From JANQRX01 sp963663975 (GTDB taxonomy: Bacteria > Pseudomonadota > Alphaproteobacteria > Rhizobiales > Kaistiaceae), in assembly GCA_963663975.2 (NCBI GenBank), contig CAXXRA010000015.1, positions 620,001 through 684,000 on the forward strand: a stretch of DNA of 64,000 bases, written 5' to 3'. Shown here piece by piece: positions 39,128-47,773 of this stretch. Within the stretch, counting starts at the first letter, position 1. Every line of letters starts with the position of its first letter. A model generated the notes under the pieces. It did not search any database, was not told the origin of the DNA, and saw only the letters and a program-made list of their open reading frames with translations. The position numbers and the translations under genes were made by a program.

Positions 39128-39154
39128 TTAGCACTCGACTGGTACGAGTGCTAA
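39128..39154 (-). promoter_or_regulatory. CIRCE operator (HrcA binding site)
   Basis: Exact match to the CIRCE consensus: TTAGCACTC, nine bases, GAGTGCTAA, about 50 bases upstream of the groES start. HrcA binds it to repress groESL at normal temperature; the hrcA gene is not in the window. Confidence 0.97.
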
Positions 39155-39279
39155 CAAGCGCCGCGGATGTAGGCACGCTGGCGCCCGGTGTCAAGCGTTC
39201 GAGCGAAGAAAACGCCCGTTCTCACGATGTTTCCCGGTCGGCAGGAAAGACCGCGAGTTACGGCTCGGGGCGGCCGCCG

Positions 39280-39867
39280 CTACTCGCTGATCGCGAACGG
39301 CAACGCGGCCTGGGCGGCCTTGCCGGTAGCCTCGTCCGTCAGAGTCACGAAGATCTCGTAATCTCCTGGCTTCAAGTCCGGCAATGTCACCGAGATGTCA
39401 CCGTGAATTTCCCGGCTGCGGGCGCGGCCTGTCCATTCCAGTCGGCCGAATTCCTGCGCCCGAGCGAAAACGATACCGCCCGGCGACCGGATCTCTATCC
39501 CCGCCGCGAGGTCAATCGCCATCGTCGCCCCGGTCACGAAAAATCCGTAGCCCACGGGCTCGACATAGACGGTCAGGGTGTCGCCCGAACAAAAGACGCC
39601 CTCGCGCGGCTGGTACTTTCCATATGCCTCGACCGATCCCGTCTCGGCGAAGGCCGCCGTTCGAAATTGCAGCGGTATCTCCCGCCAGACGGCCTCGACG
39701 ACGCCATCCAGTTCGCTCAGCGCGTCCGCGGGCCTCGGTTCGGCGATCAGCTGCTCCGCCCGCAGCGCGCCCTCCGCAATCTCTCCGCCCTGGACCTCGG
39801 GCGCACCCAAAATCGCCAAGGCGGCCCCAACCACCGCCGCGCCGTGCAGGTCAAATCCTGTCCTCAT
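39280..39867 (-). CDS. Exported hypothetical protein
   Basis: 195 residues with an N-terminal hydrophobic segment (AAVVGAALAILGAPEVQGG) acting as signal peptide. The body contains YGKYQPREGVFCSGDTLTVY, VEPVGYGF, IHGDISVTLPDLKPGDYEIF and ends AALPFAISE. This pattern of an Ig-like beta domain ending in -LPF.I is one I have seen in conserved periplasmic proteins of unknown role. It lies between groES and the sigma-54 activator, on the same strand as both. Confidence 0.7.
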   Translation of the reverse strand: MRTGFDLHGAAVVGAALAILGAPEVQGGEIAEGALRAEQLIAEPRPADALSELDGVVEAVWREIPLQFRTAAFAETGSVEAYGKYQPREGVFCSGDTLTVYVEPVGYGFFVTGATMAIDLAAGIEIRSPGGIVFARAQEFGRLEWTGRARSREIHGDISVTLPDLKPGDYEIFVTLTDEATGKAAQAALPFAISE

Positions 39868-39939
39868 CGGTCATTCCCGTTGCCTGTCGTGCTCCCGGCA
39901 TGATCGGCTGCCCGTCGGTCCGGCGCAAGTGTCCTGGTT

Positions 39940-41337
39940 CTATTTTGGGCTCTTCCATGCCCGCCGTTTGCGGTAGATCGTCGAGGGATTGATCTGAAGC
40001 GCGGCGGCGGCGCCGGTGACGCTGCCGTCATGGGCCGCAAGCGCCTCCTCGATGATCTCGCGTTCGCGCTGGTGCATCGGCGCCACCATCGCCGGCACCG
40101 CCGACCGGGCGTCCGCCGGAGGGATGTTGGCAGGCCGAGACTCGACGATTTCCGCTGGCAGGAGTTCGGCTCCGAGCACGTCACCGGTGCTCATCGCCAC
40201 CATCCTGCGCACCACGTTGGCGAGTTGGCGGACATTACCGGGCCACGGGTAGGACGTCATGAGGTCGATCGCGCGGCCCTCGAAGGCGCCTGGCGATCGC
40301 CGCTCCTGCGCCACGAAACGCCGGCGCATGTGCTCCGCCAGCCGCCGCACATCGCCGCTGCGGGCACGCAACGGTGCCAAATGTATCGGCAGAACATAAA
40401 GGCGATAGAACAAATCCAACCGAAACCCACCCGCTTCAAGCTCAGCGTACGGATCGCGATTGGTGGCGCAGACAATCCGTACATCGACCTTTGACGTCGT
40501 CATACCGCCGACCCGCCTGACTTCCCCCGAATCCAGAAAACGCAGCAATTTGGTTTGCAGGGTGAGGCTCATCTCGGCGATCTCGTCGAGGAACAGCGTC
40601 CCGCCATGGGCCAGCTCGGCCGCGCCGGTGCGCTCGCCAACGGCGCCGGTGAAGGCACCGCGAACATGGCCGAACATCTCGCTTTCCATCAATTCGGCCG
40701 GAATGGCGCCGCAATTGATGGCGACAAAGGGACGACCGGCGGCGCCCGATTGGCGGTGCACGGCCTCGGCGCAAAGTTCCTTGCCGGTACCGCTTTCGCC
40801 GGTGATGAACACCGGTGCGGTCGAGGCCGCAACCTGATCGATCTGCCGGTAGGTCGCCATCATCACCGGTGAGCGGCCGACAAACCCACCGTAATCGTAC
40901 TCGATGCTGGTCGTCGGGGTGGAGCCTTGTTGGGCGCCCTTCGCCGGGCGTCCGGCGTCAGCGGCGGCAATCGCCGCCTTCACCTTGTCCATCAGCGCCC
41001 GCGCGCCGATCGGTTTGGGCAGAAAGTCCACCGCTCCGCCCTGCAATGCCGCAACAGCGGTGTTGAGTGATGCATCGCCGCTGGTAGCGATCAGCGGGAA
41101 CCGCCCGGCGCCGGTGTCACGCAGGCTGCCAATACCTCCGATGGTGTCGAGGTCGGCAATTACGACGCCATTTTCAGCGCCCATGAGGGCGTCACGGGCG
41201 CTGGCGCGATCGGCATGGGTCGAGACGCGAAAGCCACGCTCGCGACCCAGGATTGCCGACAGCGTCCGCCGTTGTGCGGGATCGGCTTCGACAATGAAAA
41301 CCCCGATCGGGGAGGGGGATGCTATGGTACTTGGCAT
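39940..41337 (-). CDS. Sigma-54-dependent response regulator, NtrC/LuxO type
   Basis: 465 residues. N-terminal receiver (VFIVEADPAQRRTL; probable phospho-Asp in VVIADLDT; Lys in FLPKPI) is divergent but keeps the key positions. The AAA+ domain has Walker A GESGTGKE, the sigma-54 contact GAFTGA, Walker B GGTLFLDEI and arginine finger region FRLDLFYRL. A Fis-type helix-turn-helix ends the protein (VTGAAAALQINPSTIYRKR). It activates genes read by RNA polymerase with sigma-54; targets and partner kinase are not apparent from the neighbourhood. Confidence 0.93.
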   Translation of the reverse strand: MPSTIASPSPIGVFIVEADPAQRRTLSAILGRERGFRVSTHADRASARDALMGAENGVVIADLDTIGGIGSLRDTGAGRFPLIATSGDASLNTAVAALQGGAVDFLPKPIGARALMDKVKAAIAAADAGRPAKGAQQGSTPTTSIEYDYGGFVGRSPVMMATYRQIDQVAASTAPVFITGESGTGKELCAEAVHRQSGAAGRPFVAINCGAIPAELMESEMFGHVRGAFTGAVGERTGAAELAHGGTLFLDEIAEMSLTLQTKLLRFLDSGEVRRVGGMTTSKVDVRIVCATNRDPYAELEAGGFRLDLFYRLYVLPIHLAPLRARSGDVRRLAEHMRRRFVAQERRSPGAFEGRAIDLMTSYPWPGNVRQLANVVRRMVAMSTGDVLGAELLPAEIVESRPANIPPADARSAVPAMVAPMHQREREIIEEALAAHDGSVTGAAAALQINPSTIYRKRRAWKSPK

Positions 41338-41505
41338 GACTCGTATGGACGCTGGAGTACCAGCAGGGCAGCAGGCGAGAGCGCGTCCCGACAATCACGG
41401 AACATGGTAAACAATCGGTATGCACGGCCGGTCGACCGAAGGCCGCGGTTTGTCGCGACATCGCGGATACTTGACCAGTCCGGCCCGAAACCATAGGCGG
41501 GGCCG

Positions 41506-42378
41506 GTGGGAAACTCGGCGACTCCATCCTGGTTATCCGGCCTGGCCGAACTGGCGCCGTCCTATGCCGCGGCGTTTTGTGATGTCTGGGGCGTGATTCA
41601 CAATGGGACCGAGGCTGGTTCGCCGGCGGTCGATGCGCTCATTCGCTTCCGGCTGGCCGGAGGCCGCGTTGTTCTGATTACCAAGGCGCCGCGCACCAGC
41701 AGATACATCGTTCGGCAGCTTGACGAACTCGGTGTCGCCCGCCACGCGTATGACGATGTGGTCACATCGGGCGACGTTGCCCGCTCGTTGTTGGCGGCGC
41801 GTGGAAAGACCCGGCTGCTGCATGTCGGAAGCGAGGTTCACCGGCATCTGTACGACGGTCTGCCGGTTGAGCTGGTCGACGAGACCACATGCGATGTCAT
41901 CTCCTGTACCGGCCTGTTTGACGACAACTCGGAAACGCCGGAGGACTACCTCGAGCGCATGAAGCGCTGGCGGGCTCGCGACGTACCCCTGTTGTGCGTC
42001 AATCCCGATATCGTGGTCGAGCGCGACGGCCGCCTGGTCTGGTGCGCGGGCTCGCTGGCCCGTCAATACCGTGAGCTTGGCGGCTCGACCGAGATCGTCG
42101 GCAAGCCGTATGCGCCCATTTACCGGGCGGCGTTCGATCGCCTGTCCGCGGTTGCCGGCGCGCCGGTCGATGCCGACCGGGTGCTGGTGATCGGGGATGG
42201 CGCTGAAACAGACCTGGCCGGCGCAAAACAGCAACGGCTGGACGCGCTCTTCGTCACCGGAGGGGTTCACGCCGGTGAGTTCGGATCGAGATCGCATCCC
42301 GATCTTCGGGCGGTCCACGGATTTCTAGCCACCACCGGGGTCGGGGCGACGGCGCTCATGCAGCGGCTGGCCTGGTGA
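41506..42378 (+). CDS. HAD-superfamily hydrolase, TIGR01459 type
   Basis: 290 residues, GTG start. HAD motif I FCDVWGVIHNG, motif II VVLITKAPRTS (Thr), and motif III/IV KPYAPIYRAA with VIGDGAETDLAGA. This is the NagD-like subgroup usually encoded just before ribF in alphaproteobacteria. Substrate unknown; a role near flavin synthesis is suggested only by linkage. Its stop overlaps the ribF start (GTGA). Confidence 0.88.
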   Translation: MGNSATPSWLSGLAELAPSYAAAFCDVWGVIHNGTEAGSPAVDALIRFRLAGGRVVLITKAPRTSRYIVRQLDELGVARHAYDDVVTSGDVARSLLAARGKTRLLHVGSEVHRHLYDGLPVELVDETTCDVISCTGLFDDNSETPEDYLERMKRWRARDVPLLCVNPDIVVERDGRLVWCAGSLARQYRELGGSTEIVGKPYAPIYRAAFDRLSAVAGAPVDADRVLVIGDGAETDLAGAKQQRLDALFVTGGVHAGEFGSRSHPDLRAVHGFLATTGVGATALMQRLAW

Positions 42379-43379
42379 GCAAGTTGGAGCCGGGCGAGGC
42401 GCGATCGGCGCTTGAACCCTACCCGCCGGACGAACTGCCAAGCAGCCTGCGCGGCGGGATCGTCGCCATCGGAAACTTTGACGGCGTCCATCGCGGACAC
42501 GCCTCACTGCTGCGCGCGGCTGTCAAGCGGGGAGCCGACCAGGCTGCGCCGCCCTTGGTGCTGACCTTCGATCCTCACCCGCGGACTTTTTTTCGCCCCT
42601 CCAAGCCGGTTTTCCGCCTGACCCCAGGCCGCGCGCGGGCCAGGCTCCTTCAGGCGCTTGGGATCCGCGGCCTGGTGGTCGCGACATTCGATGCCTCATT
42701 GGCTGGGATGTCGGCCGAGATGTTCATTGAGCGGATCCTGCTCGCCCAGCTGGGCATCGAAGGCGCGGTGATCGGGTTCAATTTCCGCTTCGGCCGCGGC
42801 CGCCTCGGCACCGCCGAGACACTCGCCGAGGCCGGCCAACGGCTCGGATTTTCGGTTTCGATCCTCGACCAGGTCGGTTGCGCCGATACCGTCATCACCT
42901 CGAGCGCGGTCAGGTCCGGGCTGCGTGACGGTGACATTTTGTCGGCCAACAGGCTTCTCGGTTACCGCTGGTTCGTCATCGGTGACATTGTTCCGGGAGA
43001 AAAAAGAGGGCGCGAGCTGGGCTACCCGACCGCCAACATCGACCTGTGGCCGGAATGTGACCTCCGCCACGGTGTTTACGCCGTGACCCTGCAATTGGCA
43101 GACGGGTCACGGCATGACGGCGTGGCCAGTTTCGGCCGCCGCCCGACCTTCGGCGAAGGCAAGGCGCTGCTGGAGGTCCACGCATTCGACTTTGACGGCG
43201 ATCTCTACGGGCAGACCGTGACGGTCGCTTTCGTTGACTGGCTCCGCCCCGAACAGAAGTTTTCGTCCGCCGCGGATTTGGTCGAGGCCATGAATCGCGA
43301 TCGCGATCACGCCGCCCGCAAACTTGCCGGCGCCTCACCGCCGACCGGCCTCGACCGGGCATTGGCGCTTGTGCCTTAA
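42375..43379 (+). CDS. ribF: Bifunctional riboflavin kinase / FAD synthetase
   Basis: 334 residues, GTG start. N-terminal adenylyltransferase half: IVAIGNFDGVHRGHASLL (nucleotidyl-transfer HxGH-like motif), LTFDPHPRTFF, and GFNFRFGRGRLGTAETL. C-terminal kinase half: GRELGYPTANIDL, HGVYAVTLQL, and VEVHAFDFDGDLYG-like HAFDFDGDLYGQ. Converts riboflavin to FMN and FAD. In many relatives ileS and lspA follow; here a lipoprotein gene follows instead. Confidence 0.95.
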   Translation: MSKLEPGEARSALEPYPPDELPSSLRGGIVAIGNFDGVHRGHASLLRAAVKRGADQAAPPLVLTFDPHPRTFFRPSKPVFRLTPGRARARLLQALGIRGLVVATFDASLAGMSAEMFIERILLAQLGIEGAVIGFNFRFGRGRLGTAETLAEAGQRLGFSVSILDQVGCADTVITSSAVRSGLRDGDILSANRLLGYRWFVIGDIVPGEKRGRELGYPTANIDLWPECDLRHGVYAVTLQLADGSRHDGVASFGRRPTFGEGKALLEVHAFDFDGDLYGQTVTVAFVDWLRPEQKFSSAADLVEAMNRDRDHAARKLAGASPPTGLDRALALVP

Positions 43380-43534
43380 CTGTGACGAACTTGTCGCCGA
43401 TAACGGTTTCGTTTACCAGACACGTGGTTTGTGCCGGAATTTCGCCTCGATTCAATTCGACTTTCGGTGTGACATGCTCGGCCGGCAGCGGTGCGGGTGA
43501 CGGAATCGCGACAGACCAGCGAAGGACTGCGATC

Positions 43535-44230
43535 ATGACTGATTCCAGGACCAAGCGGTCTTACGCGTGTGTCCTTGTCGTCGGTTCGGCGTTTGTCCTC
43601 GCCGCATGCACCGGCACCACCTATGGGACCGGCCGCTCTGCCGGTGTGCAGGTCGTCAAAGACATCACCGGCTTGGATGCCGCCGGAGCGAAAAAGAAAC
43701 CCATCGACTACAGTCCCCGACCTCCGGTGGTGGCACCGCCGGTAGCTGGAGCGTTGCCACCTCCGGGGGCCGCCAGCCAAACTGCGGTTGCCGCCGATTG
43801 GCCCACAGATCCCGACCAACGGGTAAGCGAGTTCAAGGAACAGGTGGCCGCACGCGAAGCCCGTCAACGGGACGGCGACAGTGTGGCGCTCGCGGATCCG
43901 AACTTCACATTGCCGGCCGGTGCTACCCCAACCGGTCTTCCGCACGGGTCGGACGGGACAGCGGCTGAGGGAAGCCTGGTCTCGAAGGAGGAGGAGGCGC
44001 GAATCCGCAAGGCATTTGCCGCGGCTCGCGGCACCGGCGGTTTCGCTGTCGACGCGCAGGGGCAGCCGGTGCGCCGTTATCTTACCGATCCGCCGGCCGA
44101 ATACCGGCTGCCGGATCCCGAGGCCGCCGCGGCGGTGGAATGCACACCGCGCAAACTGCGCTTTCCGTGGCAGAAGCGGGATCCCAACGAATGCCCCAGA
44201 GCCGCTTCGACCAACTCTGAGCCATTCTGA
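43535..44230 (+). CDS. Lipoprotein of unknown function, C-terminus supplied by a MITE
   Basis: 231 residues with a lipoprotein signal peptide (YACVLVVGSAFVLAAC, lipobox LAAC). The mature part has DITGLDAAGAKKKPIDYSPR, a Pro-rich stretch, WPTDPDQRVSEFKEQ and ends RFPWQKRDPNECPRA. Its wording resembles proline-rich outer-membrane lipoproteins encoded before M16 peptidase pairs in Rhizobiales. The last codons (about ASTNSEPF) and the stop lie inside MITE copy B, so the native end has been replaced. Start 43535 has GAAGGA upstream. Confidence 0.7.
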   Translation: MTDSRTKRSYACVLVVGSAFVLAACTGTTYGTGRSAGVQVVKDITGLDAAGAKKKPIDYSPRPPVVAPPVAGALPPPGAASQTAVAADWPTDPDQRVSEFKEQVAAREARQRDGDSVALADPNFTLPAGATPTGLPHGSDGTAAEGSLVSKEEEARIRKAFAAARGTGGFAVDAQGQPVRRYLTDPPAEYRLPDPEAAAAVECTPRKLRFPWQKRDPNECPRAASTNSEPF

Positions 44231-44399
44231 CGGAGCGATTTTGTGACAAGATCAAGTCAAGGCTCGAAGAGCGTATCGGGGATACGGTCAAGAGAATTTG
44301 GCGCTGGAATTGGCGCAAAATAGCCCGTCGTTCGTTTCGACGCCGGATCGCCTCGCCAATCGTGAAACAGAATTGCCTCAGAGTTGGTCGAAGGGGCTC
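44199..44399 (-). mobile_element. MITE-like element, copy B
   Basis: 201 bases, same family as copies A, C and D but inverted relative to A. Inverted repeats GAGCCGCTTCGACCAACTC and GAGCCCCTTCGACCAACTC (minus strand); CA at the left border and TA at the right. It forms the 3' end of the lipoprotein gene and the stop codon of tadA. Confidence 0.85.
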
Positions 44400-44827
44400 T
44401 AACGCCGGTCTTTGAAGAAGCCTCTCAGCAGCGCTGCCGATTCCGCTTCGCCGATACCCCCATACACGTCCGGCGCATGATGACATGAGGGTTGGGTAAA
44501 GAACCGCCCGCCATTCTCGACCGCGCCGCCTTTGGGATCGGCAGAACCGAAATAAAGGCGTCTGATGCGGGCGAAGGAGATGGCGGCGGCGCACATCGCG
44601 CAGGGCTCGAGGGTCACGTAAAGATCGGCTCCGACAAGCCGTTCGGAACCGAGTTCGGCGGCCGCGGCGCGGATCGCAAGCATTTCGGCGTGCGCCGTCG
44701 GATCGCCGAGTTCGACCATTCTGTTGCCCGAACGCGACAGCAGATGCCGGTCTTTGGCGATCACCGCGCCGACCGGTACCTCGCCACGTGAAGCCGCCGC
44801 CCGCGCCTCGGCGACCGCAATGCCCAT
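44399..44827 (-). CDS. tadA: tRNA-specific adenosine(34) deaminase
   Basis: 142 residues from MGIAVAEARAAASRGEVPVG. Deaminates adenosine to inosine at the wobble position of tRNA-Arg(ACG). Zinc ligands: PTAHAEMLAIR (His, with catalytic Glu) and TLEPCAMCAAAIS (two Cys). The frame is open to an ATG at 44908 whose CATG is shared with the rluB-like start on the other strand; the conserved domain begins near 44827, so I chose the shorter form, though no strong ribosome-binding site is seen. The stop TAG consists of TA from the target site and the first G of MITE copy B. Confidence 0.88.
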   Translation of the reverse strand: MGIAVAEARAAASRGEVPVGAVIAKDRHLLSRSGNRMVELGDPTAHAEMLAIRAAAAELGSERLVGADLYVTLEPCAMCAAAISFARIRRLYFGSADPKGGAVENGGRFFTQPSCHHAPDVYGGIGEAESAALLRGFFKDRR

Positions 44828-44906
44828 CGGATCGTCAACGATCTGGTGCAGTCTCCCGCCTCCTGCCACTCGTACGTCGCGATTCGTTCTGGTAACCAGC
44901 CTCGCC

Positions 44907-45764
44907 ATGAAACGTCACACCGCGGCCACCGGGCAAGACAAGCGTCAGAGAATTGCCAAGGTCATCGCCCGGGCCGGGCTGTGCTCTCGTCGCGACGCGG
45001 AAAAATGGATCGGCGACGGCCGCGTCGCCGTCAACGGACGCACGATCGACAGCCCGGCGCTCAACGTGCAAGCCGGCGACCGGATCCTGGTCGCCGGCAA
45101 GCCGCTGCCGGCGCGCGAACGCACTCGCCTGTGGCTCTACCACAAACCGCGGGGTCTGGTGACCACCGTGCGCGATCCCGAAGGGCGGCCGACGGTCTTT
45201 GACGCTTTGCCGCAAGATCTTCCGCGCCTGGTGACGGTCGGACGGCTGGACATCAACACGGAAGGCCTGCTGTTGCTGACCAATGATGGCGGGCTTGCCC
45301 GGACGCTCGAATTGCCGTCAACCGGCTGGCTTCGGCGCTACCGTGTTCGCGCGCATGGCATGGTCGACCGGGCCGCACTTGAGGGTCTCATGCAGGGTGT
45401 TGTCGTCGACGGTGTCCGTTACGGTTCGGTCCAAGCCGCGGTGGAGCGAATTCGGGGCGACAATGCGTGGCTGATGATAGGCCTGCGCGAGGGCAAGAAC
45501 CGGGAGGTCAAAAGGGTACTGGCCCATATCGGGCTGACAGCCAACCGATTGATCAGGATCTCCTTCGGCCCGTTCCAACTCGGCGAACTCGGTGCCGGCG
45601 ACGTGCGCCGGGTTCCCGGCCGGGTGCTCCGCGATCAGCTGGGCAGAAAGCTGGCGCAAGCCGCCGGCGTCGATCTTGCTGGTCCGGACAGAACCGGCGC
45701 CGCGCGTTCCCGGAACTCCTTGCGCACGCCTCAGCGGGGCCGCGATGCGGATCGTCGCGGGTAA
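44907..45764 (+). CDS. Pseudouridine synthase, RsuA/RluB family
   Basis: 285 residues. S4 RNA-binding domain first (RIAKVIARAGLCSRRDAEKW, GRVAVNGRTIDSP), then the RsuA/RluB catalytic core with GRLDINTEGLLLLTNDG, which holds the catalytic Asp, and REGKNREVKRVLAHIG. Modifies uridine in ribosomal RNA; RluB (23S) is the likelier type in this class. The C-terminal tail is basic. The gene overlaps rsmD by 20 bases. Confidence 0.9.
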   Translation: MKRHTAATGQDKRQRIAKVIARAGLCSRRDAEKWIGDGRVAVNGRTIDSPALNVQAGDRILVAGKPLPARERTRLWLYHKPRGLVTTVRDPEGRPTVFDALPQDLPRLVTVGRLDINTEGLLLLTNDGGLARTLELPSTGWLRRYRVRAHGMVDRAALEGLMQGVVVDGVRYGSVQAAVERIRGDNAWLMIGLREGKNREVKRVLAHIGLTANRLIRISFGPFQLGELGAGDVRRVPGRVLRDQLGRKLAQAAGVDLAGPDRTGAARSRNSLRTPQRGRDADRRG

Positions 45765-46320
45765 ATATGGCGGTCGGAGGCTGGCCGGGCCGGACGGTCG
45801 CCGGACCCGTCCGTCCTCGGACCGTCTGCGTGAGACGCTGTTTGATGTCCTGGCCCACCGTTTCGGCAATCCGGTCGAAGGTGGGCGCGTGCTCGATCTG
45901 TTTGCCGGTACCGGCGCGTTGGGTCTGGAGGCGCTGTCGCGCGGGGCGGCCTATGCACTTTTTGTCGAAACCGACGCGGGCGCCCGCGGGGTCATTCGCA
46001 ACAACATCGACGCGCTTGGCCTGACCGGCGTCACCAGGGTGTTTCGACGTGATGCCCTGCGGCTCGGGCCGGTCGGCAACATCGCGCCGTTCGATCTTGT
46101 GTTTGCCGATCCGCCCTATAGCGTGGGGCTTGGCGAACGCGCCCTGGCGGCGGCCTTCGACGGCGGATGGCTGGCCGCCAACGCGTTTGCGGTGGTGGAG
46201 GAAACCGCGAACCGGCCCTCGGCGGACATCCCCGGCCTGATCACAGTGGGTGCCCGTCGTGTCGGGGCGTCAGAGTTACGGTTTTTTAATGCGCCGATGG
46301 CTGGCGACGCATCTGGATAG
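45745..46320 (+). CDS. rsmD: 16S rRNA (guanine-966-N2)-methyltransferase
   Basis: 191 residues: MRIVAGKYGGRRLAGPDG, the RPSSDRLRETLFDVL signature, the SAM site LDLFAGTGALGLEALSRGA and catalytic FADPPYSVG. The start lies inside the end of the pseudouridine-synthase gene, so the two are co-translated; both act on rRNA. Confidence 0.94.
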   Translation: MRIVAGKYGGRRLAGPDGRRTRPSSDRLRETLFDVLAHRFGNPVEGGRVLDLFAGTGALGLEALSRGAAYALFVETDAGARGVIRNNIDALGLTGVTRVFRRDALRLGPVGNIAPFDLVFADPPYSVGLGERALAAAFDGGWLAANAFAVVEETANRPSADIPGLITVGARRVGASELRFFNAPMAGDASG

Positions 46321-46374
46321 GCACCATTGTACCGCTATATCGGCTCATGAGGTCAGTCGGCTCAGAGAGGACCA

Positions 46375-47754
46375 ATGATGGCGAATCCGAGGACCATTTT
46401 GGCGGCCTGCGCAGCCGCCGTCGCGATGGCCGTGACACTTGCGGCGCAGACCAGCCCCGCTGCCGGCCAGTCGATCCACGACCGGGTCACCGGTTTCACG
46501 CTCGACAACGGCCTCGAAGTGGTCGTCGTCCCCGACCATCGTGCCCCGGTGGTGACTCACATGGTGTTGTATCGGATCGGCTCGGTCGACGAGCCGGCGG
46601 GAAAATCCGGAATCGCCCATTTTCTCGAGCATCTGATGTTCAAGGGCACGTCCACCTTTCCCGAAGGGGGTTTCTCGGAGCGGGTCGCGGCGATCGGCGG
46701 CAACGACAACGCATTTACGACCTCCGACATCACCGGCTACCACCAGACGGTGGCGCGGCAGCATCTCGGCTTGATGATGGAGTTCGAGGCCGACCGCATG
46801 GCCAATCTGAGGATCACCGACGACGATGTCATCCCCGAACGCGAGGTTATTCGCGAAGAGCGGCGCGCGCGCGTCGACAATGATCCGGGGTCCCAATTGG
46901 CTGAGGCGTTGAACACGGTGGTCTATCAGAACAGCCGCTACGGCCTCCCGGTGATCGGCTGGGAGCACGAAATGGCCGAACTCGACCGCAACGATGCGCT
47001 GGCCATCTACGACCGCTACTACACCCCCAACAATGCCGTCGTTGTCGTTTCCGGCGATGTGACGGCGGCCGAGGTGCGGGACCTGGCCGAGGCCACCTAC
47101 GGTAAATTGCCCCGGCGTGCCGATCTGCCCGAGGCGGTCATGTTGCGAGAGCCGGAACCGAGAGCGGCTCGGGTGGTCACGCTCGCCGACGAGCGTGTCA
47201 ACCAGCCGTCGATGAACCGCGCCTATCTCGTCCCTTCCTATGTCACGGCCGAACCGAGCGTGGCCGAAGCCCTTGATCTGCTGGCGGAAATCGTCGGTGG
47301 CGGGACGACCAGCCGGTTCTACCGGAATCTCATCGTCGACACCGACAAGGCGGTTTCGGCCGGCGCGGGCTATCGCGGCACGCGCCGCGGAGAAACCACC
47401 TTCGTGGTGTGGGGCGTTCCCCGCGGTGAGCGCACGGTCGAGGACGTGACCGCCGATATCGATGCCGAACTTGCCGTTCTGTTACGGGATGGCGTGACAC
47501 AGGACGAACTCGACCGCGCCAAACGTCGGATTCGGGCCGCGACCATCTACGCGGAGGACAATTCCTCGCGCATCGCCCGTTCCTACGGCCGGGCGCTGGC
47601 CATCGGACGGACCATCGACGATGTCAGGCAGTGGTTTTCACGGATCGAAGCGGTCACGGTTGACGACATCAACGCCGCGGCGCGCGCCTACCTCATTCCC
47701 AGCCGTTCGGTCACCGGCTACCTCGTCGGCCTGCCCGGCGACGAGCCCTCCTGA
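46375..47754 (+). CDS. M16 family zinc peptidase, exported (catalytic partner)
   Basis: 459 residues with an N-terminal signal peptide (ILAACAAAVAMAVTLAA). The M16 inverted zinc motif HFLEHLMFKG (HxxEH) and the downstream Glu region EREVIREERRARVDND are intact. Two M16 halves follow in order, as in the pitrilysin/mitochondrial-processing type. Acts in the periplasm; substrates are unknown. It is followed after 19 bases by a second M16 gene lacking the zinc motif; the two are expected to form a heterodimer. Confidence 0.92.
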   Translation: MMANPRTILAACAAAVAMAVTLAAQTSPAAGQSIHDRVTGFTLDNGLEVVVVPDHRAPVVTHMVLYRIGSVDEPAGKSGIAHFLEHLMFKGTSTFPEGGFSERVAAIGGNDNAFTTSDITGYHQTVARQHLGLMMEFEADRMANLRITDDDVIPEREVIREERRARVDNDPGSQLAEALNTVVYQNSRYGLPVIGWEHEMAELDRNDALAIYDRYYTPNNAVVVVSGDVTAAEVRDLAEATYGKLPRRADLPEAVMLREPEPRAARVVTLADERVNQPSMNRAYLVPSYVTAEPSVAEALDLLAEIVGGGTTSRFYRNLIVDTDKAVSAGAGYRGTRRGETTFVVWGVPRGERTVEDVTADIDAELAVLLRDGVTQDELDRAKRRIRAATIYAEDNSSRIARSYGRALAIGRTIDDVRQWFSRIEAVTVDDINAAARAYLIPSRSVTGYLVGLPGDEPS

Positions 47755-47773
47755 CACCAGCGGAGCCAAGCAG

